This document shows positions 8,745-19,251 of a stretch of DNA of 64,000 bases, piece by piece. The stretch's first letter is position 1; every line of letters starts with the position of its first letter. The position numbers were made by a program, and so were the translations under genes. The notes beneath the pieces are model-generated. The model ran no database searches, was not told the DNA's origin, and saw only the letters and a list, made by a program, of their open reading frames with translations. This stretch comes from Caulobacter sp. X (lineage in GTDB: Bacteria; Pseudomonadota; Alphaproteobacteria; Caulobacterales; Caulobacteraceae). The stretch covers positions 62,001-126,000 of the forward strand of contig NZ_PEGF01000002.1 of the NCBI RefSeq assembly GCF_002742635.1, read 5' to 3'.

Positions 8745-9380
8745 CTACTGCACCTTCGGCGGGGTCGCCGTCGGCGGGCTGGAGAAGTCGACCGTCGGCG
8801 CGCTCTGGGCGGCGGCGGTGGCCTGGAACAGCTGGGCCGGCTTCTGGCCGCTATAGACCGTCTTGGCCCACAGGATGCTCGGGAAGGTTCGCAGCGTCGT
8901 GTTGTATTTCTGGGCGGCCTCGTTGTAGTCGCGGCGCGCGATGGCGATGCGGTTCTCGGTGCCTTCCAGTTGGCTCTGCAGGGCCATGAAGTTCTGGTTC
9001 GACTTCAGCTCCGGATAGCGCTCCTGGATCACCATCAGGCGGCCCAGCACGCCGGACAGCTGGTCCTGGGCGGCGGCGAACTTCTGGAACTGGGCCGGGT
9101 CGGTGATGGTCGAGGCGTCGACCTTGACCTGGGTGGCGCTGGCGCGCGCGGCGGTCACCGCGGTCAGCACGTCCTTCTCCTGGGCGGCGTAGCCCTTCAC
9201 CGTGGCGACCAGGTTCGGCACCAGGTCGGCGCGGCGCTGGTACTGGTTCTGGACCTCGGCCCATGCGGCCTTGGTTGCTTCGTCCTGGGTGGGGATGGTG
9301 TTGATCCCGCAGCCGGCCAGGGCGGCGGGAATCGCGACGATCAGCGCCACGCGCGCGGTGTTACGGACGAGACGGTTCAT
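8745..9380 (-). CDS. LemA family lipoprotein
   Basis: A 211-aa LemA-family protein. The N-terminus has a short charged start, a hydrophobic stretch and a lipobox LAGC with Cys24, so it is probably a lipoprotein anchored on the periplasmic side. The body is the helical LemA core (NQYQRRADLVPNLVATVKGY, ERYPELKSNQNF, RNDYNEAA-like RRDYNEAAQKYN, FPS). GGAGGATTGA precedes the ATG. First gene of a LemA-TPM-TPM operon; the molecular role of this set in bacteria is unsettled, with envelope maintenance most often suggested. Confidence 0.9.
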   Translation of the reverse strand: MNRLVRNTARVALIVAIPAALAGCGINTIPTQDEATKAAWAEVQNQYQRRADLVPNLVATVKGYAAQEKDVLTAVTAARASATQVKVDASTITDPAQFQKFAAAQDQLSGVLGRLMVIQERYPELKSNQNFMALQSQLEGTENRIAIARRDYNEAAQKYNTTLRTFPSILWAKTVYSGQKPAQLFQATAAAQSAPTVDFSSPPTATPPKVQ

Positions 9381-9443
9381 TCAATCCTCCAGGGTCCGCG
9401 CGGCGGCGGACGATCGATCAGGACCCTAACGCGCCAATACGAC

Positions 9444-9465
9444 ACGCGAACATGACCGTTCGCGT
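9444..9465. promoter_or_regulatory. 8-bp inverted repeat upstream of lemA
   Basis: ACGCGAAC at 9444-9451 and its exact reverse complement at 9458-9465 flank six bases, about 64 bases before the lemA start codon. It is a plausible operator for the LemA-TPM operon. It resembles a CGAAC/GTTCG pair, but the spacer differs from that of Gram-positive LexA boxes. Confidence 0.4.
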
Positions 9466-9488
9466 ACCCCCGTTAGATAGCGCGTCGT

Positions 9489-9501
9489 TTGATCGACGTC
9501 A
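9489..9501. promoter_or_regulatory. Crp/FNR-like half-matched site
   Basis: TTGATCGACGTCA fits TTGA-N6-TCAA except for its last base (G for A). The same 13 bases recur at 59190-59202 before coxB, where the match is complete. It lies between the lemA start and the acyl-CoA dehydrogenase stop and could serve lemA. Confidence 0.3.
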
Positions 9502-9547
9502 GGTGGCGTGGAATTAAACCTTGTCCATATCGGCCGCCGACCTCCAG

Positions 9548-10834
9548 CTATTGGAAGTCCTTCTTCCGGGGGCCGATGTAGCCGAACAGCCAGGCGGCGA
9601 CCTTGCGCATCTGGATCTCCTCCGCGCCCTCGGTGATGCGGTAGCGGCGGTGGTGGCGGTAGATGTGCTCGAAGGCCTTGTGCCGTGAATAGCCGATGCC
9701 GCCGTGGATCTGCATGGCCCGATCGGCGGCCTCGCAGCACAGACGGTTGGCCCAGTAGTTACACATCGAGACCTTGTCCGAGAGCCGCTTTTCGACCTCC
9801 GGCTTGGTCATCCGGTCCATCTCCCAGGCGGTCTTGCGGATCAGCAGGCGCAGCATCTCGACCTGGGTGGACAGCTCGACGATCGGGAACTGGATGGCCT
9901 GGTTCTCGGCCAGGGCCTTGCCGAACGGCTTGCGGGCGCGCGCGTACTTGATGCTCTCCTCGATGCAGTAGGCCGCCGCGCCCAGGCTGGAGGCCGCCTG
10001 GCGGATGCGGTTCTCGTGCACGAAGTGCTGGGCCAGCGCCAGGCCGCCGCCTTCCGGGCCGAACATGGCGCTGTCCGGGACCCAGACGTCGGTGAAGCTG
10101 ACACGCGGGTGGTCGGTCGGCATGTTGAAGGTCCAGAGGTACTCCTCGATCTTCACGCCGGGCGCGTGGGCCGGGACCAGGAAGGTGGTGATGCCGCGCG
10201 CGTCGCCGTCCTCGCCGCTGGTGCGAGCGAAGAGGCAGCAGTGGGTGGCCGCGTGCATGCCCGTGGTCCACATCTTCTCGCCGTCGATTCGCCAACCGGA
10301 CTGGCCGTGACGCTCCTCGCGGACCGCCTGGGTCTCCATGTGGGTGGCGTCCGAGCCGTGGTCGGGTTCGGTGAGGCCAAACGTCGGGCGGAACGCGCCG
10401 CGATCCAGCATGTCCTCGATCAGGTGCTGCTGGTCGGGCCGGCCGAAGTCTCGGATCATCAGCACGAACGGATTGTTGCCGACGATCGAGTGCTCGTTCT
10501 GCAGGTCGTTGAACAGGCCCAGGCCCTTGGAGGCCAGGTGCTCGCGGATCACCGCCATGCCGAGGTTCGTGCCGTCCTTGCCGCCGTAGGCCTTGGGCAA
10601 GGCGTAGCGATAGTGGCCCGCCTGGTCTGCCAGCTTGCGGGCCTGGCCCAGCAGCTCTTCCCACTCGTGGCGCGGCAGGCCGCCGGCGTCCCAGTCGGTG
10701 CGCGCCCATTCTCGGCGGTGGTCGAAGAAGCGCTGGTTGTCGTCGCGCGCCTGCAGCGGCGCGATCTCCTTCTCGATGAAGGCGTCCAGCTCCGCCAGAT
10801 AGGCGGTCAGCTCCGGCGGCAGTTGGAAGTCCAT
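9548..10834 (-). CDS. Acyl-CoA dehydrogenase family protein
   Basis: A 428-aa FAD enzyme that would oxidise an acyl-CoA at the alpha-beta bond and pass electrons to ETF. The middle-domain motif FGLTEPDHGSDATHMETQA and WTTGMHAATH are clear. The C-terminal helical domain has QIHGGIGYSRHKAFEHIYRHHRRYRI, where the family's R-x-x-x-I-x-E-G ending is seen as YRITEGAEEIQ. It resembles the long-chain branch related to the ACAD10/11 and FadE groups. ATG at 10834 follows GGGAGG; a TTG six bases earlier is less likely. It pairs functionally with the thiolase at the left edge, though not in one operon. Confidence 0.9.
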   Translation of the reverse strand: MDFQLPPELTAYLAELDAFIEKEIAPLQARDDNQRFFDHRREWARTDWDAGGLPRHEWEELLGQARKLADQAGHYRYALPKAYGGKDGTNLGMAVIREHLASKGLGLFNDLQNEHSIVGNNPFVLMIRDFGRPDQQHLIEDMLDRGAFRPTFGLTEPDHGSDATHMETQAVREERHGQSGWRIDGEKMWTTGMHAATHCCLFARTSGEDGDARGITTFLVPAHAPGVKIEEYLWTFNMPTDHPRVSFTDVWVPDSAMFGPEGGGLALAQHFVHENRIRQAASSLGAAAYCIEESIKYARARKPFGKALAENQAIQFPIVELSTQVEMLRLLIRKTAWEMDRMTKPEVEKRLSDKVSMCNYWANRLCCEAADRAMQIHGGIGYSRHKAFEHIYRHHRRYRITEGAEEIQMRKVAAWLFGYIGPRKKDFQ

Positions 10835-11171
10835 GGCCAAGCCTCCCTCGCACGTCTTTGTCGTTGTTGAGCGAGAGTACGCCTGTCGTCAGGCCGGCCA
10901 ATCGTGCCCCGACGGAACGGGCCGACGTTCGCCGTTTTCGCGCGCCTTTCGCCGCCGTCGCCCAAAATTGGCGTTTTCCGCAAATGTCGGGGCCCGAACG
11001 AAAATCCGCTTGCGCAATTTGTAATCACTGTTATCTAAGCGATGCTTAGTTCGGATCCGAAGCACCGGTGGGGATACCGGCGCTTGTCATCCCCCGGCTC
11101 CGAGCGGCCAGTACGCGTTCCCACCGATCAACGATCTGACCGCAACTCCCCAAACACCGGAGGGCTTTCTG
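10835..11171. other. Intergenic region with no gene seen
   Basis: A 337-base gap between the divergent acyl-CoA dehydrogenase and the small secreted protein genes. It must hold both promoters. It is locally AT-richer around 10975-11050. A perfect 6-3-6 inverted repeat (CTAAGC/GCTTAG, 11035-11049) and a second loose hairpin with GGGGAT/ATCCCC arms near 11070-11095 are the only structures noticed. No ORF with a credible start or RNA gene was found. Confidence 0.5.
11035..11049. promoter_or_regulatory. Short palindrome, candidate operator
   Basis: CTAAGC-GAT-GCTTAG, a 6-bp inverted repeat with a 3-base centre, lies about 125 bases before the small secreted protein gene in AT-richer DNA. It may be a regulator site. 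Short palindromes of this size are also expected by chance, so support is weak. Confidence 0.25.
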
Positions 11172-11507
11172 ATGAAGCTCCGCACCCTGGCGGCTGTCGC
11201 CGCCGTATCCGTCTCCATGTTCGCCGGTTCGGCCTTCGCCAACGGCCGCATCGCCGCCGCGCTGGACGCGCCGGTCGCCGCCAAGACCAAGGTGGTCGCG
11301 GGCGGCGCCGTCTTCGTCTGCGAAGGCTCCGAGTGCGTTTCGGCCCAAGCGCCGTCCCGCGCCCTCACCGCCACCGCCTGCAAGGCGCTGGCCAAGGAAG
11401 TGGGTCGCGTCTCGGCCTTCGGCGGCGAAAGCCGTTCGCTGGACGCCGACGACCTGACCCGCTGCAACGCCTCGGCCAAGGGCTCCGCCCTGGCCTCGGC
11501 GAAGTAG
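11172..11507 (+). CDS. Small secreted four-cysteine protein
   Basis: A 111-aa exported protein. A signal peptide ends at SAFA-NG (about residue 23). The mature part has four cysteines (50, 55, 70, 98), which could form two disulfides in the periplasm, and a low-charge Ala/Ser-rich tail. I recognise it as similar to a short Caulobacter family often labelled CC_3452-like, but this is from memory and its function is not known. GGAGG lies eight bases before the ATG. A strong terminator follows the gene, so it is probably monocistronic. Confidence 0.8.
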   Translation: MKLRTLAAVAAVSVSMFAGSAFANGRIAAALDAPVAAKTKVVAGGAVFVCEGSECVSAQAPSRALTATACKALAKEVGRVSAFGGESRSLDADDLTRCNASAKGSALASAK

Positions 11508-11602
11508 GAGTCTCCTGGGACTCCGTATCGCCTACCCAGACGCTTAGGGCCGTTCGTTTCTCCGGCCCGTCTGGCTGTTTCCTCGAGCATTCGCCTTCAT
11601 GG

Positions 11603-11631
11603 GGCGGCGGAGCGTTCCGCCGCCTCTTTTT
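11603..11631 (+). terminator. Intrinsic terminator
   Basis: A perfect 9-bp stem (GGCGGCGGA 11603-11611 with TCCGCCGCC 11616-11624, 4-base loop) is followed by TCTTTTTCTTT. It ends the transcript of the small secreted protein. Confidence 0.85.
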
Positions 11632-11660
11632 CTTTACGGTTCTCGGATTGAGTTTAGGCC

Positions 11661-11900
11661 ATGGACACGAGTCTCTCCGCCCAGTTGGAAGCCGCCCTGC
11701 GCGAGATCGTCGGCGACGGCGCGGCCCTGACGTCGCTGACCATCGACTTCGCCTCTGGCCTTGAAGAGGCCGCATTGCGGCCCAAGGCTTGGGTTGAGCG
11801 CGCGACCCGCAGCCTGGTCTTCGCCCAAGGCGAGCTAAGGCGCCCTAACGGCAGCCTGGCGGCCTCGGCCTCGGCTGTATTCCGCCGCGCCGGCGACTGA
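11661..11900 (+). CDS. 79-aa orphan, thioesterase-like C-terminal half
   Basis: A 79-aa protein of unknown function just downstream of a terminator. Its second half (KAWVERATRSLVFAQGELRR then GSLAASASAVFRRAG) has the strand pattern of the last part of PaaI/hotdog thioesterases, where a sentence like 'sRSLvFaqGElr dGslaA.asavfRr' is typical. The normal 130-140 aa domain and its catalytic region are missing. It may be a remnant, or a short protein that is only superficially alike. The ribosome site is weak (TTTAGGCC). Low confidence in the fold; coding potential is moderate. Confidence 0.5.
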   Translation: MDTSLSAQLEAALREIVGDGAALTSLTIDFASGLEEAALRPKAWVERATRSLVFAQGELRRPNGSLAASASAVFRRAGD

Positions 11901-12080
11901 TCGCGCCCGCTTGGTTGCGACTGCGAAAAGCCCGTGTTATCAGGCGCGCGGCTTCGGACGGGGCGGCGTTTACGCGCCGACCGTCCATGTGCTTTTTTCA
12001 AGCGCGCTCAAGCCTTTAAGCCGCGATAAGGGTTAACCTTCTTGTTCGCGGCCATTTGCAACGCACCGGGCGGATACCAA

Positions 12081-12635
12081 GTGGCGGACGAAACCAAGGC
12101 GACGGATGCGGGTCAGCGCTATGCGCAGTCCCTGTTCGAACTGACGATCGAGAACGGCAACCTGGCGAAGGTCGAGGCCGACCTGAAGAGCCTGAAGGCG
12201 ATGATCGCCGACAGCGCCGACCTGCGTCGCCTGATCGAAAGCCCCGCCTTCTCCGCCGAGGACAAGGGCAAAGGCCTGGTCGCCGTGGCCGTGAAGGCCA
12301 AGTTCGACATGCTGACCACGAAGTTCCTGGGCCTGGTGGCCTCGAACGGCCGCACCGGCGACCTCCTGGGCGCCATCTCGGCCTTCGTCGCGCTGTCGGC
12401 CAAGCACCGCGGCGTCGTCACCGCCGAGGTCGTCTCGGCCGCCCCGCTGTCGGCCGCCCAGCTGAAGAGCGTGCAGACCGCTCTGGCCCAGTCGCTGGGC
12501 AAGACCCCCGAAGTTTCCACGCGCGTCGATCCGTCCCTGCTGGGCGGTCTGAAGGTGCGCGTCGGTTCGCGTCTCTTCGACGCTTCGCTCCGTTCGAAGC
12601 TCGATTCCCTGAAATTCGCCCTGAAGCGCGCCTGA
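12081..12635 (+). CDS. atpH: ATP synthase F1 subunit delta
   Basis: A 184-aa delta subunit, the stalk protein tying F1 to the peripheral F0 b subunits. It has the family start ([23 protein letters not shown]) and the C-terminal conserved stretch [35 protein letters not shown] in pieces. The GTG at 12081 is chosen because family members begin close to this point; an earlier TTG at 12042 would add 13 residues unlike the family. First gene of the F1 operon; F0 genes are not in this window, as is usual in alphaproteobacteria. Confidence 0.93.
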   Translation: MADETKATDAGQRYAQSLFELTIENGNLAKVEADLKSLKAMIADSADLRRLIESPAFSAEDKGKGLVAVAVKAKFDMLTTKFLGLVASNGRTGDLLGAISAFVALSAKHRGVVTAEVVSAAPLSAAQLKSVQTALAQSLGKTPEVSTRVDPSLLGGLKVRVGSRLFDASLRSKLDSLKFALKRA

Positions 12636-12643
12636 GCGTATAA

Positions 12644-14215
<1,572 letters not shown>

Positions 14216-14226
14216 GGATCTGACGC

Positions 14227-14856
14227 GTGGCTGACGCCCCCAAAACCCTGGAGGCCTGGTCCGGCGAGTTCGGCGACCGCTACACTGAGCGGAACGCCGT
14301 GACCGTCGACGCCGTGCGTGGCCGCGCCAAGGTCTGGGGGCAGGTGCTGCCGCGTCTCGTCGGCGATCCGCCGAAGAGCATCCTCGAGGTCGGGCCGAAC
14401 GTCGGGCTGAACCTCCGGGGGCTCCAGGCGATCACCGACGCTGAACTGTGGGGCATCGAGCCCAACGGCGCGGCCCGCAAGCAGATCCTCGACGACGGCG
14501 TCCTGCCGCCCGAGCGTCTGTTCGAGGGTTTCGGCCACAGCATCCCGCTTGCGGATGGCGCGGTCGACATGGCGTTCACCTCGGGGGTTCTGATCCACGT
14601 GGATCCGACCCAGCTCGAGGCGACGATGCGCGAGATTCATCGCGTATCGGCCAAGTACGTGCTTTGCGCGGAGTATTTTTCGCCGAAGGCGGAAACGATT
14701 ACGTACCGAGGCGAGCAGGATCTTCTGTTCAAGAACGATTTCGGCTCGCTCTACTTGGATCTGTTCCCGGATCTGGTGCTGGTTGATTACGGGTTCTTCT
14801 GGAGAAGGACGACCGTGATGGACGACACCACCTGGTGGTTGTTTAGGAAGGTCTGA
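14227..14856 (+). CDS. SAM methyltransferase inside the atp operon
   Basis: A 209-aa class I SAM-dependent methyltransferase. It has a YTERN motif at residues 19-23 and the SAM loop [12 protein letters not shown] at about 53-63. Later come [20 protein letters not shown] (motif II-III region) and a C-terminal [17 protein letters not shown]. The YTERN and ExGxNxGxN pattern resembles proteins called pseudaminic acid biosynthesis-associated methylases, so a sugar or glycan role is possible. GTG start after AAGGA. It fits exactly between atpA (11-base gap) and atpG (7-base gap). Its 3' third is AT-richer with AGG, TTG, GAT and ATT codons unlike the atp genes, which suggests transfer. Confidence 0.85.
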   Translation: MADAPKTLEAWSGEFGDRYTERNAVTVDAVRGRAKVWGQVLPRLVGDPPKSILEVGPNVGLNLRGLQAITDAELWGIEPNGAARKQILDDGVLPPERLFEGFGHSIPLADGAVDMAFTSGVLIHVDPTQLEATMREIHRVSAKYVLCAEYFSPKAETITYRGEQDLLFKNDFGSLYLDLFPDLVLVDYGFFWRRTTVMDDTTWWLFRKV

Positions 14857-14863
14857 TAGGCGG

Positions 14864-15739
14864 ATGGCAAGCCTAAAGGAAATGCGCAATCGGATCTCGA
14901 GCGTCAAGGCGACGCAAAAGATCACGAAGGCGATGCAGATGGTGGCGGCGGCCAAGCTGCGCCGGAGCCAGGACGCGGCCGAGGCCGCTCGTCCGTACGC
15001 TCGGCGTCTGGCGAGCGTCATCGCCAACCTCGCCGCCGGCGTCTCGGGCGACGGCGCGCCGAAGCTGCTGGCCGGCACCGGCCGTGACGACCGCCACCTG
15101 GTCGTCGTCGCCGCCGCCGACCGCGGCTTGGCGGGCGGCTTCACCTCGTCGATCGTCCGCGCCGCGCGCGCCCACATCGACGGCCTGATCAAGCAGGGCA
15201 AGGACGTCCGCGTGATCTGCGTCGGCAAGAAGGTGACGGCGCAGCTCGCCAAGCCCTACGCCGGCCGGATCGTCGAGACCTTCGACCTGTCGGCCTATCG
15301 CCAGCTGACCCTGTCGGTGGCCCAGCCGATCGCCGACGTCATCACCCGCGAATACGAGGCGGGCGAGACCGACGTGGTCACCCTGTTCTACAGCCGCTTC
15401 AAGTCGGTGGTGCAGCAGATCCCGACCGGCCTGCAGCTGATCCCGGCGACCGTCGAAGGCGTCGAAGCCGCCTCGGGTCCGACGGCGGTCTACGAGTACG
15501 AGCCCTCGGAAGAGGCCATTCTCGAGACGCTGCTGCCGCGCAACCTGACGGTCCAGATCCTGTCGGCCCTGCTGGACAACATGGCGGGCTTCTACGCCAG
15601 CCAGATGACCGCCATGGACAACGCCACGCGCAACGCCGGCGACATGATCAAGCGCTACACCCTCGAATACAACCGCTCCCGCCAGGCTCAGATCACCAAG
15701 GAGCTGATCGAGATCATCTCCGGCGCCGAAGCCGTCTGA
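14864..15739 (+). CDS. atpG: ATP synthase F1 subunit gamma
   Basis: A 291-aa central rotor shaft subunit of F1. The N-terminal helix [28 protein letters not shown] motif and the C-terminal helix [36 protein letters not shown] (in parts) are canonical; the signature at the C-terminus is complete. ATG start seven bases after the methyltransferase stop, so its translation probably depends on read-through from that gene. Intact and full length. Confidence 0.96.
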   Translation: MASLKEMRNRISSVKATQKITKAMQMVAAAKLRRSQDAAEAARPYARRLASVIANLAAGVSGDGAPKLLAGTGRDDRHLVVVAAADRGLAGGFTSSIVRAARAHIDGLIKQGKDVRVICVGKKVTAQLAKPYAGRIVETFDLSAYRQLTLSVAQPIADVITREYEAGETDVVTLFYSRFKSVVQQIPTGLQLIPATVEGVEAASGPTAVYEYEPSEEAILETLLPRNLTVQILSALLDNMAGFYASQMTAMDNATRNAGDMIKRYTLEYNRSRQAQITKELIEIISGAEAV

Positions 15740-15744
15740 TCTAG

Positions 15745-17396
<1,652 letters not shown>

Positions 17397-17397
<1 letters not shown>

Positions 17398-17648
17398 TGA
17401 CCGAAGACGCCGATCTGGGCCACTTCTGCTGCGAGGAGCTGGCGGAGGCCGTGTCCCCGGACACGACCGCCAGCCTCATCGAGCACGACAGCGGCCTGAT
17501 CCTGCTGAATCTCGGCGAACGCGAGGAAGAGGGCGAGACGGGCCTGGTGCTGGCCACCATCCGCTTCTGCCCCTTCTGCGGGACCGAGATCCAGACCGAC
17601 GAAGACATCGAAGCCGCCCTGGGCGGCGTCGAGGAGACCTTCAACTGA
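17397..17648 (+). CDS. 83-aa CPFC protein between atpD and atpC
   Basis: An 83-aa acidic protein of unknown function. It has CC at residues 11-12 and a knuckle RFCPFCGTEI at 56-65 with Cys58 and Cys61, which suggests a metal ligand pair (half of a zinc ribbon). Start and stop overlap its neighbours by one base each (TAATG with atpD, TGATG with atpC), so it is translated as a coupled member of the F1 operon. I recognise no family. It could be an F1 accessory or assembly factor, or a regulator whose coupling is incidental. Confidence 0.8.
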
Positions 17649-17908
17649 TGGCCAAGCTGCACTTCTCTCTGGTCGCCCCCGAGCGCGAACTGTTCTCCGG
17701 CGACGTGGACATGGTCCAGGCCCCGGGCGCGGAAGGCGACTTCGGCGTCCTGGCCAACCACGCCCCTTTCATGACCACCCTGCGCGAAGGCAAGGTGACC
17801 GTGAAGGACGGCGCGACGACCAAGGTGTTCGACATCCAGGGCGGCTTCGCGGACGTGGGTCCCGAGGGGCTGACCATCCTGGCCGAACACGCCGTCGAAG
17901 CGGCCTGA
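17648..17908 (+). CDS. atpC: ATP synthase F1 subunit epsilon (short form)
   Basis: An 86-aa epsilon subunit consisting of the N-terminal beta-sandwich (KLHFSLVAPERELFSGDVDM, LANHAPFMTTLREGKV, DIQGGFADVGPEGLTILAEHAVEA). The C-terminal helical hairpin that gives longer epsilons their inhibitory up-state is missing, as in several alphaproteobacteria, so inhibition would need another factor. Start codon shared with the stop of the 83-aa gene. Last gene before a strong terminator. Confidence 0.92.
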   Translation: MAKLHFSLVAPERELFSGDVDMVQAPGAEGDFGVLANHAPFMTTLREGKVTVKDGATTKVFDIQGGFADVGPEGLTILAEHAVEAA

Positions 17909-17932
17909 TCGCTTTCGGATTTTCGAGTTTGC

Positions 17933-17966
17933 AAACGCCCTCGTTCCTCGCGATCGAGGGCGTTTT
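17933..17966 (+). terminator. Intrinsic terminator of the atp operon
   Basis: An 11-bp perfect stem (17933-17943 with 17955-17965, 11-base loop) ends in TTTT, 25 bases after atpC. It closes the F1 operon. Confidence 0.88.
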
Positions 17967-18104
17967 CGTGAGCGCTCGGGTGGCGGGCGCGAAAAAATTA
18001 CACTTGTGACCCAATCTCCGCCGCATTCGGCGGCCATAAGGGTTGCGAGGGATCGTCTGTCGGTTTTAATGCCGACCTCTCGTTCAGTTGGGGATAACCA
18101 GCCT

Positions 18105-18818
18105 ATGCGCCTAGCGCTCGTCAGCCTGATCGCCCTCGGCGCGGTCGCTTCCACCGCCGTCGCCCAGGAACAAACCGCCGCCCCGGCTCCGGCCGCCGCG
18201 CCCGCTCAGGCTCCCGCCGCCGCCCAAGCCGCTCCGGCGGACCAAGCCGCTCCGGCCGCGCCGGCGGACCAGGCTGCGCCGCCCGTCGCGGCGCCGGCCG
18301 CGACCGCGCCCGCCGAGACCTACACCGCCCCGGTGCGCGGCCCGAAGACCACCGACCCGGTGGCCCTGAAGCTGCTGGACGTGCTGGACAAGGTCTGCAA
18401 GCCGCAGGTCGCCGGCGGCGACTTCGCCCAGCTGGTCAAGGACTACGGCTTCAAGAAGAAGAAGGAGCAATGGGTTCTGGACCTGGGCAAGCCCTACAAC
18501 ATCACGCTCGACAACCCCGGCTCGAACAAGAACATCTGCACGGTCACGATCGACTACGCCCAGACCCCCGAGCAGGCTCAGGAACTGGCCAACGGCCTGC
18601 ACGACTGGGCGACCTGGGAAAACAGCCCGCAGCTGCGCCTGATCCGCAACGACCAGACGGTCGGCAGCGACTTCCGCCGTTTCACGGTGTCCTGGGATGA
18701 CGCCTGGGCCAACGGCCACGCGGGTCTGGTTTACGTGCGTCTGAAGAAGCTGGACGAGACCTCGGTCGGCAAGAACTTCGAGCGCGCCCAGATCCTGTAC
18801 AGCACCAACAGCCGCTGA
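18105..18818 (+). CDS. Secreted Ala/Pro-rich protein of unknown function
   Basis: A 237-aa exported protein. It has a signal peptide (residues 1-21, ending STAVA), an Ala/Pro/Gln low-complexity linker to about residue 75, and a folded C-terminal domain with one Cys pair (KVCKPQVAGG and NKNICTVTIDY). The ATG at 18105 is chosen because it starts the signal peptide; an in-frame start 99 bases upstream would bury it. I do not recognise the domain with confidence. The next feature is the guanidine riboswitch, whose first hairpin and U-tract may also end this transcript. Confidence 0.8.
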   Translation: MRLALVSLIALGAVASTAVAQEQTAAPAPAAAPAQAPAAAQAAPADQAAPAAPADQAAPPVAAPAATAPAETYTAPVRGPKTTDPVALKLLDVLDKVCKPQVAGGDFAQLVKDYGFKKKKEQWVLDLGKPYNITLDNPGSNKNICTVTIDYAQTPEQAQELANGLHDWATWENSPQLRLIRNDQTVGSDFRRFTVSWDDAWANGHAGLVYVRLKKLDETSVGKNFERAQILYSTNSR

Positions 18819-18856
18819 TCTGGTTGCCCGGTCTTCAAGACCGACCTATCTAGCGA

Positions 18857-18905
18857 AGGCGCGGGGACGACCCCGCGCCTTTTTGCTTTTCCGGGGACGA
18901 CCCCG
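18857..18905 (+). promoter_or_regulatory. Guanidine-II (mini-ykkC) riboswitch
   Basis: Two tandem hairpins each carry the same GGGG-ACGA-CCCC stem-loop. P1 spans 18857-18880 (10-bp stem) and P2 spans 18892-18905 (5-bp stem), joined by a T-rich 11-base linker. Two ACGR tetraloop hairpins separated by a short linker are the defining structure of guanidine-II riboswitches. The gene downstream is an SMR exporter of the SugE/Gdx type, the usual partner. The GAAAGGG before the GTG start lies close to P2, and the linker's CTTTTC can pair with it. Ligand binding would be expected to free the ribosome site. Confidence 0.88.
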
Positions 18906-18929
18906 CCTTTTTCGAAGAAAGGGCTCGTC

Positions 18930-19250
18930 GTGGCCTGGATCATTCTCCTGATCGCCGGATTGTTCGAGGTGGGCTGGGCCGTGGGCCTGAAGTTCACCGA
19001 AGGCTTCACCAAGCCGATCCCGATCGTGCTGACCGCGATCAGCCTCGTCCTGTCGATGGGCCTCTTGGGCTGGTCGGTGAAGACCCTGCCGCTGGGCGCG
19101 GCCTACGCCGTCTGGACGGGCGTCGGCGCGGTCGGCACGGCCATCGTCGGGATCGTGCTGTTCAAGGAGCCCGCGACGGCCGCGCGGCTGGTTTGCCTGG
19201 GACTGATCGTGGCCGGTATCCTCGGGCTGAAACTGTTCAGCCCGCAGTAG
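18930..19250 (+). CDS. gdx: SMR-family guanidinium exporter (Gdx/SugE type)
   Basis: A 106-aa four-helix small multidrug resistance protein that works as an antiparallel dimer in the inner membrane and swaps protons for cation. The essential Glu is at residue 13 ([12 protein letters not shown]). The helix-4 dimer motif and the [18 protein letters not shown] loop fit the Gdx/SugE branch rather than EmrE. The guanidine-II riboswitch immediately upstream supports guanidinium as substrate. GTG start after GAAAGGG. Its stop codon is one base from the convergent hydrolase stop. Confidence 0.93.
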   Translation: MAWIILLIAGLFEVGWAVGLKFTEGFTKPIPIVLTAISLVLSMGLLGWSVKTLPLGAAYAVWTGVGAVGTAIVGIVLFKEPATAARLVCLGLIVAGILGLKLFSPQ

Positions 19251-19251
19251 A

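Noticed and set aside
9444..9465. SOS box upstream of lemA
   Set aside because: The CGAAC/GTTCG arms have a six-base spacer and do not match GTTC-N7-GTTC. Kept as an unnamed inverted repeat.
12015..12035. CtrA site upstream of atpH (TTAA...TTAAC)
   Set aside because: The two TTAA elements are 13 bases apart; the CtrA box requires seven.
18857..18880. Plain terminator for the secreted protein at 18105
   Set aside because: The second ACGA hairpin at 18892-18905 and the SMR gene make a guanidine-II riboswitch the better reading, although the first stem may also terminate.
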